Of a stretch of DNA of 64,000 nt, positions 33,591 to 43,152 are shown piece after piece. The stretch covers positions 1,552,501-1,616,500 of the forward strand of contig JAGVRJ010000010.1 of assembly GCA_019059635.1 (NCBI GenBank), given 5' to 3'. The notes under the pieces are model-generated. The model ran no database searches. It saw only the letters and a program-made list of their open reading frames with translations, and was not told the DNA's origin. The DNA is from Proales similis (Eukaryota; Rotifera; Eurotatoria; Ploima; Proalidae). A program made the position numbers and the translations under genes. Numbering within the stretch: the first letter of the stretch is position 1; every line of letters begins with the position of its first letter.

Positions 33591-35213
33591 TTAATTGGCA
33601 AACGAGCACAAGGAGCGACGTTTTTGCTCTTCGAGAATACCAACTGCTACGTCGACGAGTAGGCGAAAGTTGGCATTTTCTTCTGCTTCATAGGAGCTCA
33701 CAACCTTGGATGCTCTTGAACACTCTGTTGAACTGTTTCGCTCGTAGATCGCACACGGTATATAATGACTTTCACTTGCCGACTGGCTCAACAGCGAATG
33801 CATGTGCGGATGCTGGTTGGAAAGTGCTGGCTGCAACAGCAGCAGTGAGTTATGAAATCCGCTTGTCCTATCCATGTTTGGTGTCGACTCGGTGTAATTT
33901 CGAATTGTTTTTCTATTCAAATTACTCGAAGCCATGTGCTTCTTGTTATGGGTGGCGTAGCTGCCGTTGTGGTTGTTGTTGTTGCTGCTGCTGTTTATGT
34001 TGTTTGATTGAGCCTGGTGTTGTTGGAGTAATCGCTCGATCTTAGAATACTTGTGCTCATGTCTATTGTAGATATCAGAGCTGGATTTTCGCTTCAGGCC
34101 TGAACCAAGTCCCTCACTGCATGAGTCTGACTCGTTTGAATCGGCTGCGTCAAATTCTGGGCTACTGCTACTGCTGCTGCTTTGTGTTGCTTTAAACAGA
34201 TCGGCTACAGTCAGAGCTGGATGATTGAATAGCACAGGCGATGCGATTGATGACACTGGAGTGGGAGGCAGGCTCGAGTTTTCTTCTTGTCTTTGTTTTT
34301 GCAACTCTTGCTGCTGCTGAAGATATGGCAGCAGAATAGTGGTCGCTTGGATAGCGTTTTGAAAGGCGAGGTTAGCGCTTGACAAATCAGCACTACTTAG
34401 GTGTGAGTAATTCTGAATGTGTCTTTGCGCTCCAGGCGGTGGACTACTGATGGGTGTTATTGGTGCTCGCGGCTCTTTCTCTTCGCCGCTGTAGTAGTTT
34501 GAAATGTGGTTTTTGGTAAAGCATTTTCCAAAGTTCGACGAGCTTTGAACATTTCCACTCGGTTGGGCGAGCGTTGCTGCGATTGACGAAGATGATTTCC
34601 TGCTGATCGTGAAGTGATTCGGATCGTTTCCCTCTTGTCGAATAATGTCCGGCAGTAGGCGTCTACGAGCGTTTATGAACCAGTTGCACACTTGATGAAC
34701 AGTCAGATTGGCTCGTCTAGATAGATGAAGCTTCTCGTTCTCGGTAGGGTAGGCGTTGTAACGGTGCTCGTAAAGCCACATTTTGAGCACTTTGACGCTT
34801 TCTTTGGGCAAATTTCCGCGTCGTTTACGACTGGCAGAGTTGGAGTTGACTGTGTCATGTTCTGACTCAATGCTCTCTGCCTTGTCAAACACTTCGTCGT
34901 CGTCTTTCTTTGATGAGCTTGAGGCGGCGCTGGACATCTGTTGTCCACTGCTATCGATCGATTCGCCGCACGATGAGCGCCGCATTGGTGACTCACACTC
35001 GCTTGCGCCGGATTCTTTCAGGTCAATGACTAGCTCCTCTTCGGAGCCGTAATCGTCTTCTTCAAACACGTCTTCTTCGCTTGTGACCGACTGCGGCCTC
35101 ATCACCGGTGCGTTGAGGCGCTTGGCGTATACGACGCCATCGGTGAGCACGTGCTCACCATTCTCTACTCCCGCATGCATTGTATTCGAATTCAATGATC
35201 GCTGCAGGCTCAT
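33591..35213 (-). CDS. TGIF: TGIF-type TALE homeodomain repressor
   Basis: TALE homeobox transcription factor of the TG-interacting-factor group, which antagonises TGF-beta/Smad and retinoid signalling in other animals. One 540-residue coding exon starting [13 protein letters not shown] minus-strand splice acceptor (GATAG) just before the ATG suggests a non-coding 5' exon. The homeodomain runs about 134-195: [36 protein letters not shown] (three-residue loop), [19 protein letters not shown], then the TGIF-specific [10 protein letters not shown]. The N-terminus is acidic with Ser runs; the C-terminus is rich in Ser, Asn and Gln repeats. The stop overlaps an ATTAAA (AATTAAAG). It lies beside the largest gene-free stretch in the window, typical for a developmental regulator. 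Confidence 0.95.
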   Translation of the reverse strand: MSLQRSLNSNTMHAGVENGEHVLTDGVVYAKRLNAPVMRPQSVTSEEDVFEEDDYGSEEELVIDLKESGASECESPMRRSSCGESIDSSGQQMSSAASSSSKKDDDEVFDKAESIESEHDTVNSNSASRKRRGNLPKESVKVLKMWLYEHRYNAYPTENEKLHLSRRANLTVHQVCNWFINARRRLLPDIIRQEGNDPNHFTISRKSSSSIAATLAQPSGNVQSSSNFGKCFTKNHISNYYSGEEKEPRAPITPISSPPPGAQRHIQNYSHLSSADLSSANLAFQNAIQATTILLPYLQQQQELQKQRQEENSSLPPTPVSSIASPVLFNHPALTVADLFKATQSSSSSSSPEFDAADSNESDSCSEGLGSGLKRKSSSDIYNRHEHKYSKIERLLQQHQAQSNNINSSSNNNNHNGSYATHNKKHMASSNLNRKTIRNYTESTPNMDRTSGFHNSLLLLQPALSNQHPHMHSLLSQSASESHYIPCAIYERNSSTECSRASKVVSSYEAEENANFRLLVDVAVGILEEQKRRSLCSFAN

Positions 35214-35390
35214 AACTATCAGCTTTTACTTTCTGATCTAAAAGCAAACACACAGCGTTTTGATTAAGCCAAGAAGCCAGTAAGAGAGGTAATCGAGTTA
35301 AATAACAAGATTGTTAGGCGTCGAACGTTTGCAACAACAACAAAAAAAAACAACAACAACACAGTTACATCGATAAATGGACGGATCGAT

Positions 35391-35431
35391 CGCTCACTCA
35401 CTCGCTCACTTACTCGCTCACTTACTCGCCT
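35391..35431. repeat. Short tandem repeat, CGCTCACTTACT type
   Basis: About three to four imperfect copies of a 12-nt unit (CGCTCACTTACT and variants), about 180 bp upstream of the TGIF start codon. Confidence 0.6.
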
Positions 35432-35726
35432 CCACACAATGCGCTTCTTACCCAGCGCAGATACACCATCTCGCAACAAAAATAACAACAACTAGAATGA
35501 AGCGACCTGGCTATAGGCCGCTTTTTACTCGCGCGTTTCGATCTTTTGCCCAATTCATTCATTCATTCGCTTGTTGGTTGGTTCATTCATTCACACCTAT
35601 CACGTTTGACGGCTCGAAGGATGGCTGTGCGCACACGATCCGATTTCAACGTGGCTTTCTCGTTCATAGAGATAAAGTAAATAGAAAAGTATATGAGTGG
35701 CGCACGCGTGTCTGACTGAGTGTGTC

Positions 35727-35742
35727 TGTGTGTGTGTGTGTG
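35727..35742. repeat. (TG)n microsatellite
   Basis: Eight uninterrupted TG units followed by GCGCGC. Confidence 0.8.
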
Positions 35743-36163
35743 CGCGCGAGGGTAAGCGAAGCTCAGAATCAAAGAGGGCGTTTATGAACTCAGCTCGAGT
35801 CAGAGTGAAAATAGCGAAACAGTCAGCATGCGCGTTAGAGATGAGTTGAAGAGTAGAACGGCAAACGAGGAGCGGGCGAGGGAGGAGAGTTGAGTAGTAG
35901 AAATGAAGAGTAGTTGGAATAAGCGGCTAAGAGCGGAGCAACAAGGCGAGCTCCATGTGAGCTTGCCTGGATGGATGAGTCTGCTCGGCTGATGAATAAA
36001 TTAGAAATGCCGAAAAGAGCAATGAAAAGGCCACGACGATTGTTGCAAATTAGAAACAGATCTCACTCGATTCAATGAATGATGGCGAATGTGAGCTTCT
36101 TCTGCTGCTGTGTCAAACTCTTAAGTAATAACAAAACGGCAAATGAGCCACATCGAGCGCGCG

Positions 36164-36185
36164 CACACACACACACACACACACA
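36164..36185. repeat. (CA)n microsatellite
   Basis: About eleven CA units, preceded by GCGCG. Confidence 0.8.
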
Positions 36186-39138
36186 TAGACACGCATTCAC
36201 ACGCCGAGAAATTCGGCAATTTCAAACAAAACTGATTGCACATGCAGCTCAACAACCAAAATGGATGAATCTTGTTTGAGTATACTCACGCAGACTGCCG
36301 GTAGAATTAACAATTATGGAGTGAGAGGGCAGAGAGGAGGAAGGAGGGCGACGAATTGAGAGAACGATGAAGAGAGCGGTCATGTAATGGCAAAGGGAGC
36401 GGCGTGAAATCGTGCTCTCACACAGACACACACACACACTCCCTCGATTTCTCTTTGACAAGCAACGGCAGATCAGTTTAAGCTCTCAATCAGGCCAAAG
36501 TCAAGCACGTGCGTTCAAAGAAATAGTCGGGCTCAAGGTCTTATGACTCGATCCAACACTTGGAAGCAAGTAGTCGTGACAACTGGCAAACAGAGAATTA
36601 CACCATTCGGCTGTAATAATGTTGAATCATGTCGAGACTGAATTGACATGCTTTCATACTCGATGCTGACATGCTCCAACGTAGACTAATTCGTTTATTC
36701 TTTTTTGCAGTCGTCACCACGTCTGTAACTTTGAAATGATCGTCATAATTGCCGCCGATTTGGTCGCTGTCGCCACCACCGCCGCTGATTTCGTAAGCGT
36801 CGTCATTGTCGATTTCGTCAATTTGTCCAGGCCATTGAAATGAACAATTGAAATGCGTCGAAGTTATTCGATCTCGAAATTTGATTGAAACACGTTTCTC
36901 TTGCCTCATTCAATCACTCAAAGCTCGACACTCGTGTACCGCCGCCGTCGCTGATTTTTTCGCTCTCACACCATTCGCTCGACACGCGCTCGCTCGATAT
37001 CCACCTCACTCAAACAATTGCCTGATAGGTTTAGAGTGGCGCGGTCTGCTCTCCCTCTCTTTCTCTCTCCATGTCTCTCTTTGAATAAAGCAATCGCCGC
37101 AATTTCGTTTTGGGCAGATAACTGCGTTTTATGGCTTTGAATCCTGTTCAGCGCTATCTACGATTTTGCTCTATGCAGCGAAAAAGCCTGAGCTACTTGA
37201 AAGAGAATAGTGAGCCGATGCGCACGCCTGCCCGCGAGGCGAGGCGGACAAGGAAAAGAGTCATTTGAACGACTCGGCAAACCAAATGAGTGAGTGAACG
37301 ATAAAAAAATAAAATAGCCCGATGTCAATGACGAGACGAAATAAGCAACGATGATGCGTCAAAATTTCACCTCGTGTTTGAATTGCAACCTTTACGAGTC
37401 GTCGTTAAAGCGCTTTCAAGTGATCACGTTCTCATCGGACATGCCGAGCAGCCACAATGCACCAACTGAACTAAATCAGACAGTAGTCGACTTTTCGGAC
37501 ACGCTCCTATTGCTTCATTTATTTCTCGCGTTGTTGCTATTGCGGCTGCTGCTGCTACTACTTGTGCTGTGGCTCGCGCTTAGACTGGCCCGGGTACGAG
37601 CCGCTAATTGAGAAAGCCACTTGGGCTAGATCTGGGCCGAGACCATTCGTGTCCGCTCATTTTGACATTTCTTGTGTGGGTGAAGAGTCGTGGTTGTTAG
37701 CTATTCTGTTCGCTGTTTCTGTTCTGATTTTAGCTATTGAATCTCTGCTTTGCTTGTCCATTTGACTGAGTAAACAAACGCCTGTCAATGGCATCGATCG
37801 AATTCGACACTCATACGGAATCACCGAAGCGAAAACGTGTGCACAAATAGACGTCGAGCCGACGCACATAATTGCCATTCGTGTGAGCGAGCCGTAACGG
37901 TGGCTACTGTTTATTTAAGCTGCCTCTCTTCTTTATGTGCGCGACTGTTTCAATTAATGTGCGGCCACGGCAGTCGATAGTCACGGCCGCGCCGTCACCC
38001 TTGTTGCTGCCATCATCGCTTCTATCAAAGCGAGAGCCGCGAATTCTTGAAAAAAAGTCAATTGAATTCCTCCAGTATAGAGAGAGAGATTGTCGCGGCA
38101 GTCAGGTCAACGAGAGTATGCCTTTAAGGTAACCACAATGTTATTGTTGTTTCAATGGCTCGAATTGAACACTACATCGAATAACAGAGCACTTACTCAG
38201 GCCAAGTGCAGTTTAGCTATGGCCTTTGGGCAGTCCAAGCGTGTACATTCGACCTCAACTCTTGTCTTCGCTTGTTTGTGTTTTCTTCGCTTTGTTCAAG
38301 TGGTGTCCAGTTGGCATCTTCGTTTGGTCGACGTGCGCACTTAAATCACTCTTTTATTGGCTCGGCTCTGAATAATTGCCATTCTAAGATCATTAGTGTT
38401 TAATCGCTTCCCGAGCTGATGCCTTCTCTGATGAGTCATGTGACGCTCTCTCATTCTATTCTGGTGCTCCATGGACCGACAGACGCTGATTCTTAATAAA
38501 AAATTAAGGCGGGCCTCTTTAAACAAGGCCCCGAGAAAAAAGCGTCCAAAGAGTAAAATCGTTTACGTCTCGTAAACATGTTTGGTTCAAGTTTTCACTC
38601 CAAAACACTCCGAATTCCTCTCGTTCTATCTCTGTCTCTCCTTTTTTCTCGCTTTGTTGCTCTCGTGCGTTACTCTTCGCTTGCCCTTTATGTGCGCCAA
38701 CACGCGGTCGCGTCCTATACCGATTATTTATTGGCAATGATCAGCCAAGCGAGTGAGCGAGAACTGTCAAACCAATTTATGACTTGTTTATTTAACCTTT
38801 TTTCGCTGAAGAGTAGTAGAGTGGCTCAAAGTAATGAGCAGCATGGCGCAGAACGAATTTTAAAGCGCCGCACGTGATCGAATACTGTACGAAAGCCTAG
38901 CAGAGCGCACAAGTCAAGAACTGAGCGGCGAAGCGGTCAGCTGGCGTCGAATGCTTTGAGATATCCGTCGCTTTATTGGTCGATTAAATTTGCTCAACTG
39001 ACTGACGATAGCACGAGAGTGCGTAGGTTTTTTTCGTTCACTGCCTACTAGAGACGCTAGGAGACAGTTATAAGGCAAGCCGAAGGCCCGTTATCTCTCC
39101 ATATCAGGTCAGATAAGCGATGTGGTATCAACCCGCAG

Positions 39139-39154
39139 CCTGTGAGTACACAGG
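39139..39154. other. Small inverted repeat
   Basis: CCTGTG-AGTA-CACAGG: a perfect 6-bp stem with a 4-nt loop. Confidence 0.4.
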
Positions 39155-39321
39155 TGCTCACCGACCCACTACTCAACTGACTTGAGGAGAGAAGCCCGGA
39201 GCGCGCGTGTGTGTGTGTTGATATTTTGTTTGTTTGCCTATTGATTGATTACTGCCTCTTCTTGGCTCCTAAAGTCTGTTTGTCCAAAGCAAACTGTACA
39301 AATTAGGAGCCACTTGATGTT

Positions 39322-39343
39322 GCTCGGTGAGAAAACACCGAGC
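39322..39343. other. Inverted repeat, 8-bp perfect stem
   Basis: GCTCGGTG-AGAAAA-CACCGAGC. It does not match the histone 3' stem-loop and has no obvious precursor-microRNA length. Function unknown. Confidence 0.45.
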
Positions 39344-39847
39344 TTGTCATATTCTCAGTGGCCATTGCTTGAGAATTCGAAGCAAAGAAAAAGAGGGGGG
39401 GGGTGAAAATAGAGGGCAAGTGCTTCGTAAATAAGAAATCCTTTGGCTTCAATTATCCTCTCGATTCGTAGTGTCAACTGTTGCCATTGAGTTGAGCAGT
39501 AACCTCCTCCTTGTAAAATACAAAAAAGGGGCTGATGCGAAGAAAACGGCGGTCTAACTTTGGTGAAACGAATCGACCAATTGAGCAAAAAAAAAAACTT
39601 CTTTCGCAAGAAGACTAATGTGGTTGACTTTTGTGCTTGATTCTTAATGCTTTTATTGCCGCGCATAGCGAATATGGTTCCTCTTTCTACGCTCAGCTCT
39701 GAGCGAGTGTGCGTCGGCGACGACAGGAGAGTAGCCAATCCAATTTGCACAATAATCAGCGTACTCTTCTTGATCGCTCGTGCGTTTTCCCAATTGAGAT
39801 TGTGCTCGATCTGAAGTATAAAGAGCTTTAAAGCCAAAACTAATGAA

Positions 39848-41301
39848 ATGAAGCGTTTGCCGATTTCAATCACTTTAATAATTTGCTTGACCGCCTGCCT
39901 CAAGCTGGAATTAGCATGGAGCCAGGAAACAACTGCCGATGAGTCGAATAGAGCTTTTGAAAGATGTAACCTGGACAACTGCCGCCTGCCGCTTTGTAAA
40001 TGTGCCGACACAGAACGTCCATCAGAAGTTAGCTTGAAGGAAACACCGATGATGGTCGGTTTGAGCTTCAACGGAATTGTCCGTACCGACCATTCTCTCT
40101 TCCTTAAACAAATATTCAATCCGTTGTTCAAAAACCCGAATGGCTGTCCGGTCCAGGGAACTTTTTTCGTCGGCGAAGCGGCCAACGGCACTACCGACTA
40201 CTGTCTCTTGCAAACTCTATTCAATAATAACAACGAAATCGGGGTCAGCTCGATTAACTACAGGTCAGAACTTAGTTCCTAATTCACTTGAAGTAAATCA
40301 GCCCCCAAAAGCTCTTTATTAGGTGTCCATATACAGATTGTGAGTCTAGGGGCCGAGCTTTCATGAGCTGGTCCGAACAGTCGGCCGATACGGAGATCTA
40401 TGAGCAGAAGAGAAGTATTTCCCGCAAGGGTCGAATCAATCGCTCGTTTCTGCGTGGCTTTCGCTTGCCCAGCCTCGACCAGGGCGGCAATGTTCACTTC
40501 AAAGCGCTCAAAAAATACGCGTTTATCTACGAATCAAGTGCAATTGTCGGCACCGAGGACATACGAGCAAAAAAAGGCTTCCGCTATTGGCCTCATACAC
40601 TCGATTTTGAGACCGAGTATAAATGTCCGACATGTCCAACTCGAGCTTCGCTCTGTAAATCTCATCTAAACTGCTCAATGAGCTCTGTTTGGGTTTTGCC
40701 CCTTCATTACGTGAACGCTGAAGGCCAGAATCCGTGCCCGACTTTGATAAAAGATAGCAGTGCCGACAACCGTTTTGCCACTGTCAACTGCATTCCGTTT
40801 CGAGATCTGAACCGCGAGAGACTCGAATCACTTCTCTACGAAGACTTTATGAGACATTATCAAACAAACAAAGCTCCTTTCATAATCAATATTGAGACCA
40901 GCTGGTTCGATCGGCATGGCGACATTCTAACTGAAGCGCTGGTCAATTTCGTGTACAATCTTACAAATCCCAAGAACGAGCTTACATTTTCGCGCGACAT
41001 TTATTTTGTCACTTTGTCACAAATAGTCGAATGGGTTCAGTATCCCACGCCGCTTAAAGTGATCGGCAACAAATGGTTGTGGAGTTGCGACGGCCAAACA
41101 TTCGACTATGACGAGGAATGTGACTCTTTGAAAAAGCTACGTGAGAACGCAGTTGAGTTGGAGGCCATGCGGCGCAAAAACAAGAGCGCCCTACTTGACC
41201 TTCAATCCGAGGATCTGTTCCGAAACGGAATATTCACCGTAGTTCTGATTGCCTTTATTCTCTCCACCTTCTTTGCTATCTGCTATGACAGGCTTAAATA
41301 A
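39848..41301 (+). CDS. Membrane-anchored chitin-deacetylase-like protein, catalytic residues lost
   Basis: Polysaccharide-deacetylase (CE4) family, closest to animal chitin deacetylases. Two exons (39848-40263, 40323-41301), about 464 residues. Signal peptide at the N-terminus (ISITLIICLTACLKLELAWS). The CDA start CRLPLCKC, then NPNGCPVQGTFFVGEA, RGFRLPSLDQGGN, FAT-type Cys motifs, and DIYFVTLSQIVEWVQYP. Active-site positions differ: CDA TFDDA reads SFNGI, the HSITH metal site reads SSINY, and the late FHAAW reads IETSW. The protein should therefore be inactive and perhaps act as a chitin-binding or matrix receptor. The C-terminus has a charged stalk, a transmembrane helix (GIFTVVLIAFILSTFFAICY) and a three-residue cytosolic tail (RLK), unusual for this family. 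Confidence 0.88.
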
Positions 41302-41672
41302 TCTCGCATTTTCAATTTTTTTTACCCCGACTGCTCAATTTTCTAGAAAATTCCGAATTTTATTTCTAAATTTCATTTAATGCGCCGAATAAATCGGATT
41401 TTGTATTCGACTGTTTTGCTCTGTTGATTCTTAAAAATATTTAACCGCTAGCACAAGCTTGAAAGGAGAAAATGACACCCGAATGTGCTTCATCAAGCTT
41501 GTTTGGGCCCCATTTATATATCCACTTCACAAATATATCCACTTGATCAGCCGGCGAGAAAAGAAAGGAATATTTGCAAAGCGCATCGCGCGTACGTGCG
41601 CTCTCCGATACAACAAGAGGCATTGCCGAATTTTCTTTTCGCTAAGAGCAGGCGTCCGATTCCCAACTCACC
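41302..41672. other. Gap between CDA-like gene and CISD3
   Basis: 3' flank with AATAAA near 41388, and the CISD3 upstream region. No exon. Confidence 0.4.
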
Positions 41673-42365
41673 ATGAGCATTCTCAGGCCAAATTCAAGTC
41701 TCACCGTGCTCACATCTGCGCTCAATAGTCTCGAGCGATATTATCAAAAGGTAGATCCGCTCAACGTGCTCGTCGCCTTTTTTGCTTGATCTCAATTTTC
41801 CTTTACTTGAAGGTACCACACGCTGCAAGACATCGTTTTCGCTCTCGATTCGTCTTCAAAACACTTACCTACCCGCCGACTTTGGACGGGGAGACCGATT
41901 ACTCAGTGAGTGCTGGAAAAGAAGAAAACCCGCTCATTCAGAGAATGCTTGGAGTAAAACCACACCCCGAGACGCCTGTATTTGTTGATGAATATACCAT
42001 GGATGGCCCGCCCAAAGGCCGAGTCTATGAAAAATTTCCGTTCAAATTCCGCGTTGAAGCTGGTAAAAGCTACTCTTACTGCTCTTGCGGATACAGCAAT
42101 AACCAAGTAGGCGCTGCTTAACATCAAATAGCTCTTCGTCAATCAAACATAAATCGTTTTCCTCAAGCCATTTTGCGATGGATCACACAAAATCCTCTGG
42201 ACGACACACATCAGAAAAAAGGTGGCCAAGTATCGTCCAATAAAATTCACAGCCGATGAGACCAAGGATGTTTACTTTTGCAACTGTAAGCAATCGAACT
42301 CACGCCCTTATTGTGATGGAACCCACAAGCAACAAAGCATCCAGAGCGGACCGAGTGTTAAATAA
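41673..42365 (+). CDS. CISD3: CDGSH iron-sulfur protein 3 (MiNT), mitochondrial
   Basis: Mitochondrial matrix protein with two CDGSH [2Fe-2S] sites. Three exons. The basic N-terminus MSILRPNSSLTVLTSAL looks like a targeting peptide. Then YPPTLDGETDYSVSAGKEEN and site 1 (CSCGYSNNQ|PFCDGSH), where an intron (from 42107 GTAGGC to CTCAAG) splits the cluster-binding motif, and site 2 (CNCKQSNSRPYCDGTH). All three Cys and the His are present at both sites. About 190 residues against 127 in human, with a longer N-terminal region. The convergent METTL7-like gene ends only 82 bp away. Confidence 0.92.
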
Positions 42366-42366
42366 A
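42361..42366 (+). promoter_or_regulatory. Poly(A) signal overlapping the CISD3 stop
   Basis: The end reads GTT AAA TAA A; the stop codon lies inside AATAAA. Confidence 0.5.
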
Positions 42367-42447
42367 CCTAAACCTTCTCCTTTTTTTCTTTTATTCAACT
42401 ATTATTTTTGCTCTAAATTGCTTCAGGTTATCAAGCGTTTGAGAGTT

Positions 42448-43152
42448 TTACTCATACTTTTTTCGGCCGAAGCCAAATATCATCGGGTTGACAAAATCGA
42501 GGAAATTCGAGCTGATCAAATGCTGATTTAGTTTCAGCTCGTCATAGGCGCCGGCTCTAAGAATCTTTCTCATGTCTTTGAACTTGCAATCGCCAACTGC
42601 CGGTTCAATTAGCATCTGCATCAGGCGTCTAATCGAGAACTTTTCGGCAATTGAATGCTCCATGAAAATGCAAACTCCTCCGGGCTTAAGCACTCGATAG
42701 ATTTCTTTGAGGGCTAGGTTTGGATTTTCTATCGAGCACAAGATGAACGTGTGGACTATAACATCCATAGAATTTGATTCGATTGAACTCATGTTCTCGG
42801 CGCTGTTGACCACTAATTTAGAGACGCTTAAATCAGAGCGTCCACTTCGCTCAATTGACTCCTGAAGAAATCCCAAAAATATGTCGGTCTTGTCCAACAC
42901 TGTAATTTGCGAGCCTTGGGGATAGAAGCGAAAGTTTTCTCCTGTTCCAACGCCGATTTCTAAGATTCTCAGAGGGCGCTGCTTCACGGTTTCCAAAGCT
43001 TCATTGAAAAGTTTGAGCTTAACTGAATCCAGATGGCTATGGATTCTTTTCATGATAAAACTTAACATCGGTCCCGTATAGACTTTCATTAGAGTTTTCA
43101 GACCTAAAAAGGCGACCAAAACGCCTCCAGCGGCTAAAACCAAGGTTTGCAT
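42448..43152 (-). CDS. METTL7-type (TMT1) membrane methyltransferase
   Basis: SAM-dependent methyltransferase of the METTL7A/B group (thiol methyltransferases of ER and lipid-droplet membranes in mammals). One exon, 234 residues, near the usual 244. N-terminal membrane-anchor segment LVLAAGGVLVAFLGLKTL, then motif I LRILEIGVGTGENFRFYP, the acidic motif-II region ITVLDKTDIF, SMDVIVHTFILCSIENP, and LKEIYRVLKPGGVCIFMEH. The METTL7 C-terminal block is present (AVGDCKF... and LDFVNPMIFGFGRKK). Convergent with CISD3. Confidence 0.92.
   Translation of the reverse strand: MQTLVLAAGGVLVAFLGLKTLMKVYTGPMLSFIMKRIHSHLDSVKLKLFNEALETVKQRPLRILEIGVGTGENFRFYPQGSQITVLDKTDIFLGFLQESIERSGRSDLSVSKLVVNSAENMSSIESNSMDVIVHTFILCSIENPNLALKEIYRVLKPGGVCIFMEHSIAEKFSIRRLMQMLIEPAVGDCKFKDMRKILRAGAYDELKLNQHLISSNFLDFVNPMIFGFGRKKYE

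Larger units (their letters stand above)
35214..39847. other. 4.6-kb gene-free region upstream of TGIF and the CDA-like gene
   Basis: By far the longest stretch without a supported coding exon. It contains tandem CTCA/CTTA repeats, TG and CA dinucleotide runs, two CACGTG E-boxes (about 36509 and 38873) and short inverted repeats near 39139 and 39322. It probably carries TGIF 5' exons and enhancers; this is inference. Short reading frames (for example 36598-36909 minus and 37351-37611 plus) have no recognisable family or splice context. Confidence 0.5.

Noticed and set aside
36598-36909. 103-codon minus-strand frame upstream of TGIF, with a Gly/Asp stretch
   Set aside because: No similarity, and the only possible donor (ATG|gtgtaa) is weak. 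It may be part of a TGIF 5' exon, but this is not supportable.
37351-37611. 86-codon plus-strand frame ending in a Leu-rich stretch
   Set aside because: The Leu run reflects a CTG/CTA low-complexity tract; no signal or splice context.
39060-39200. Possible small RNA gene (tRNA, U snRNA or spliced leader) around the CCTGTGAGTACACAGG hairpin
   Set aside because: No A/B boxes, Sm site or cloverleaf could be found. I saw no convincing tRNA, rRNA or CRISPR anywhere in the window.
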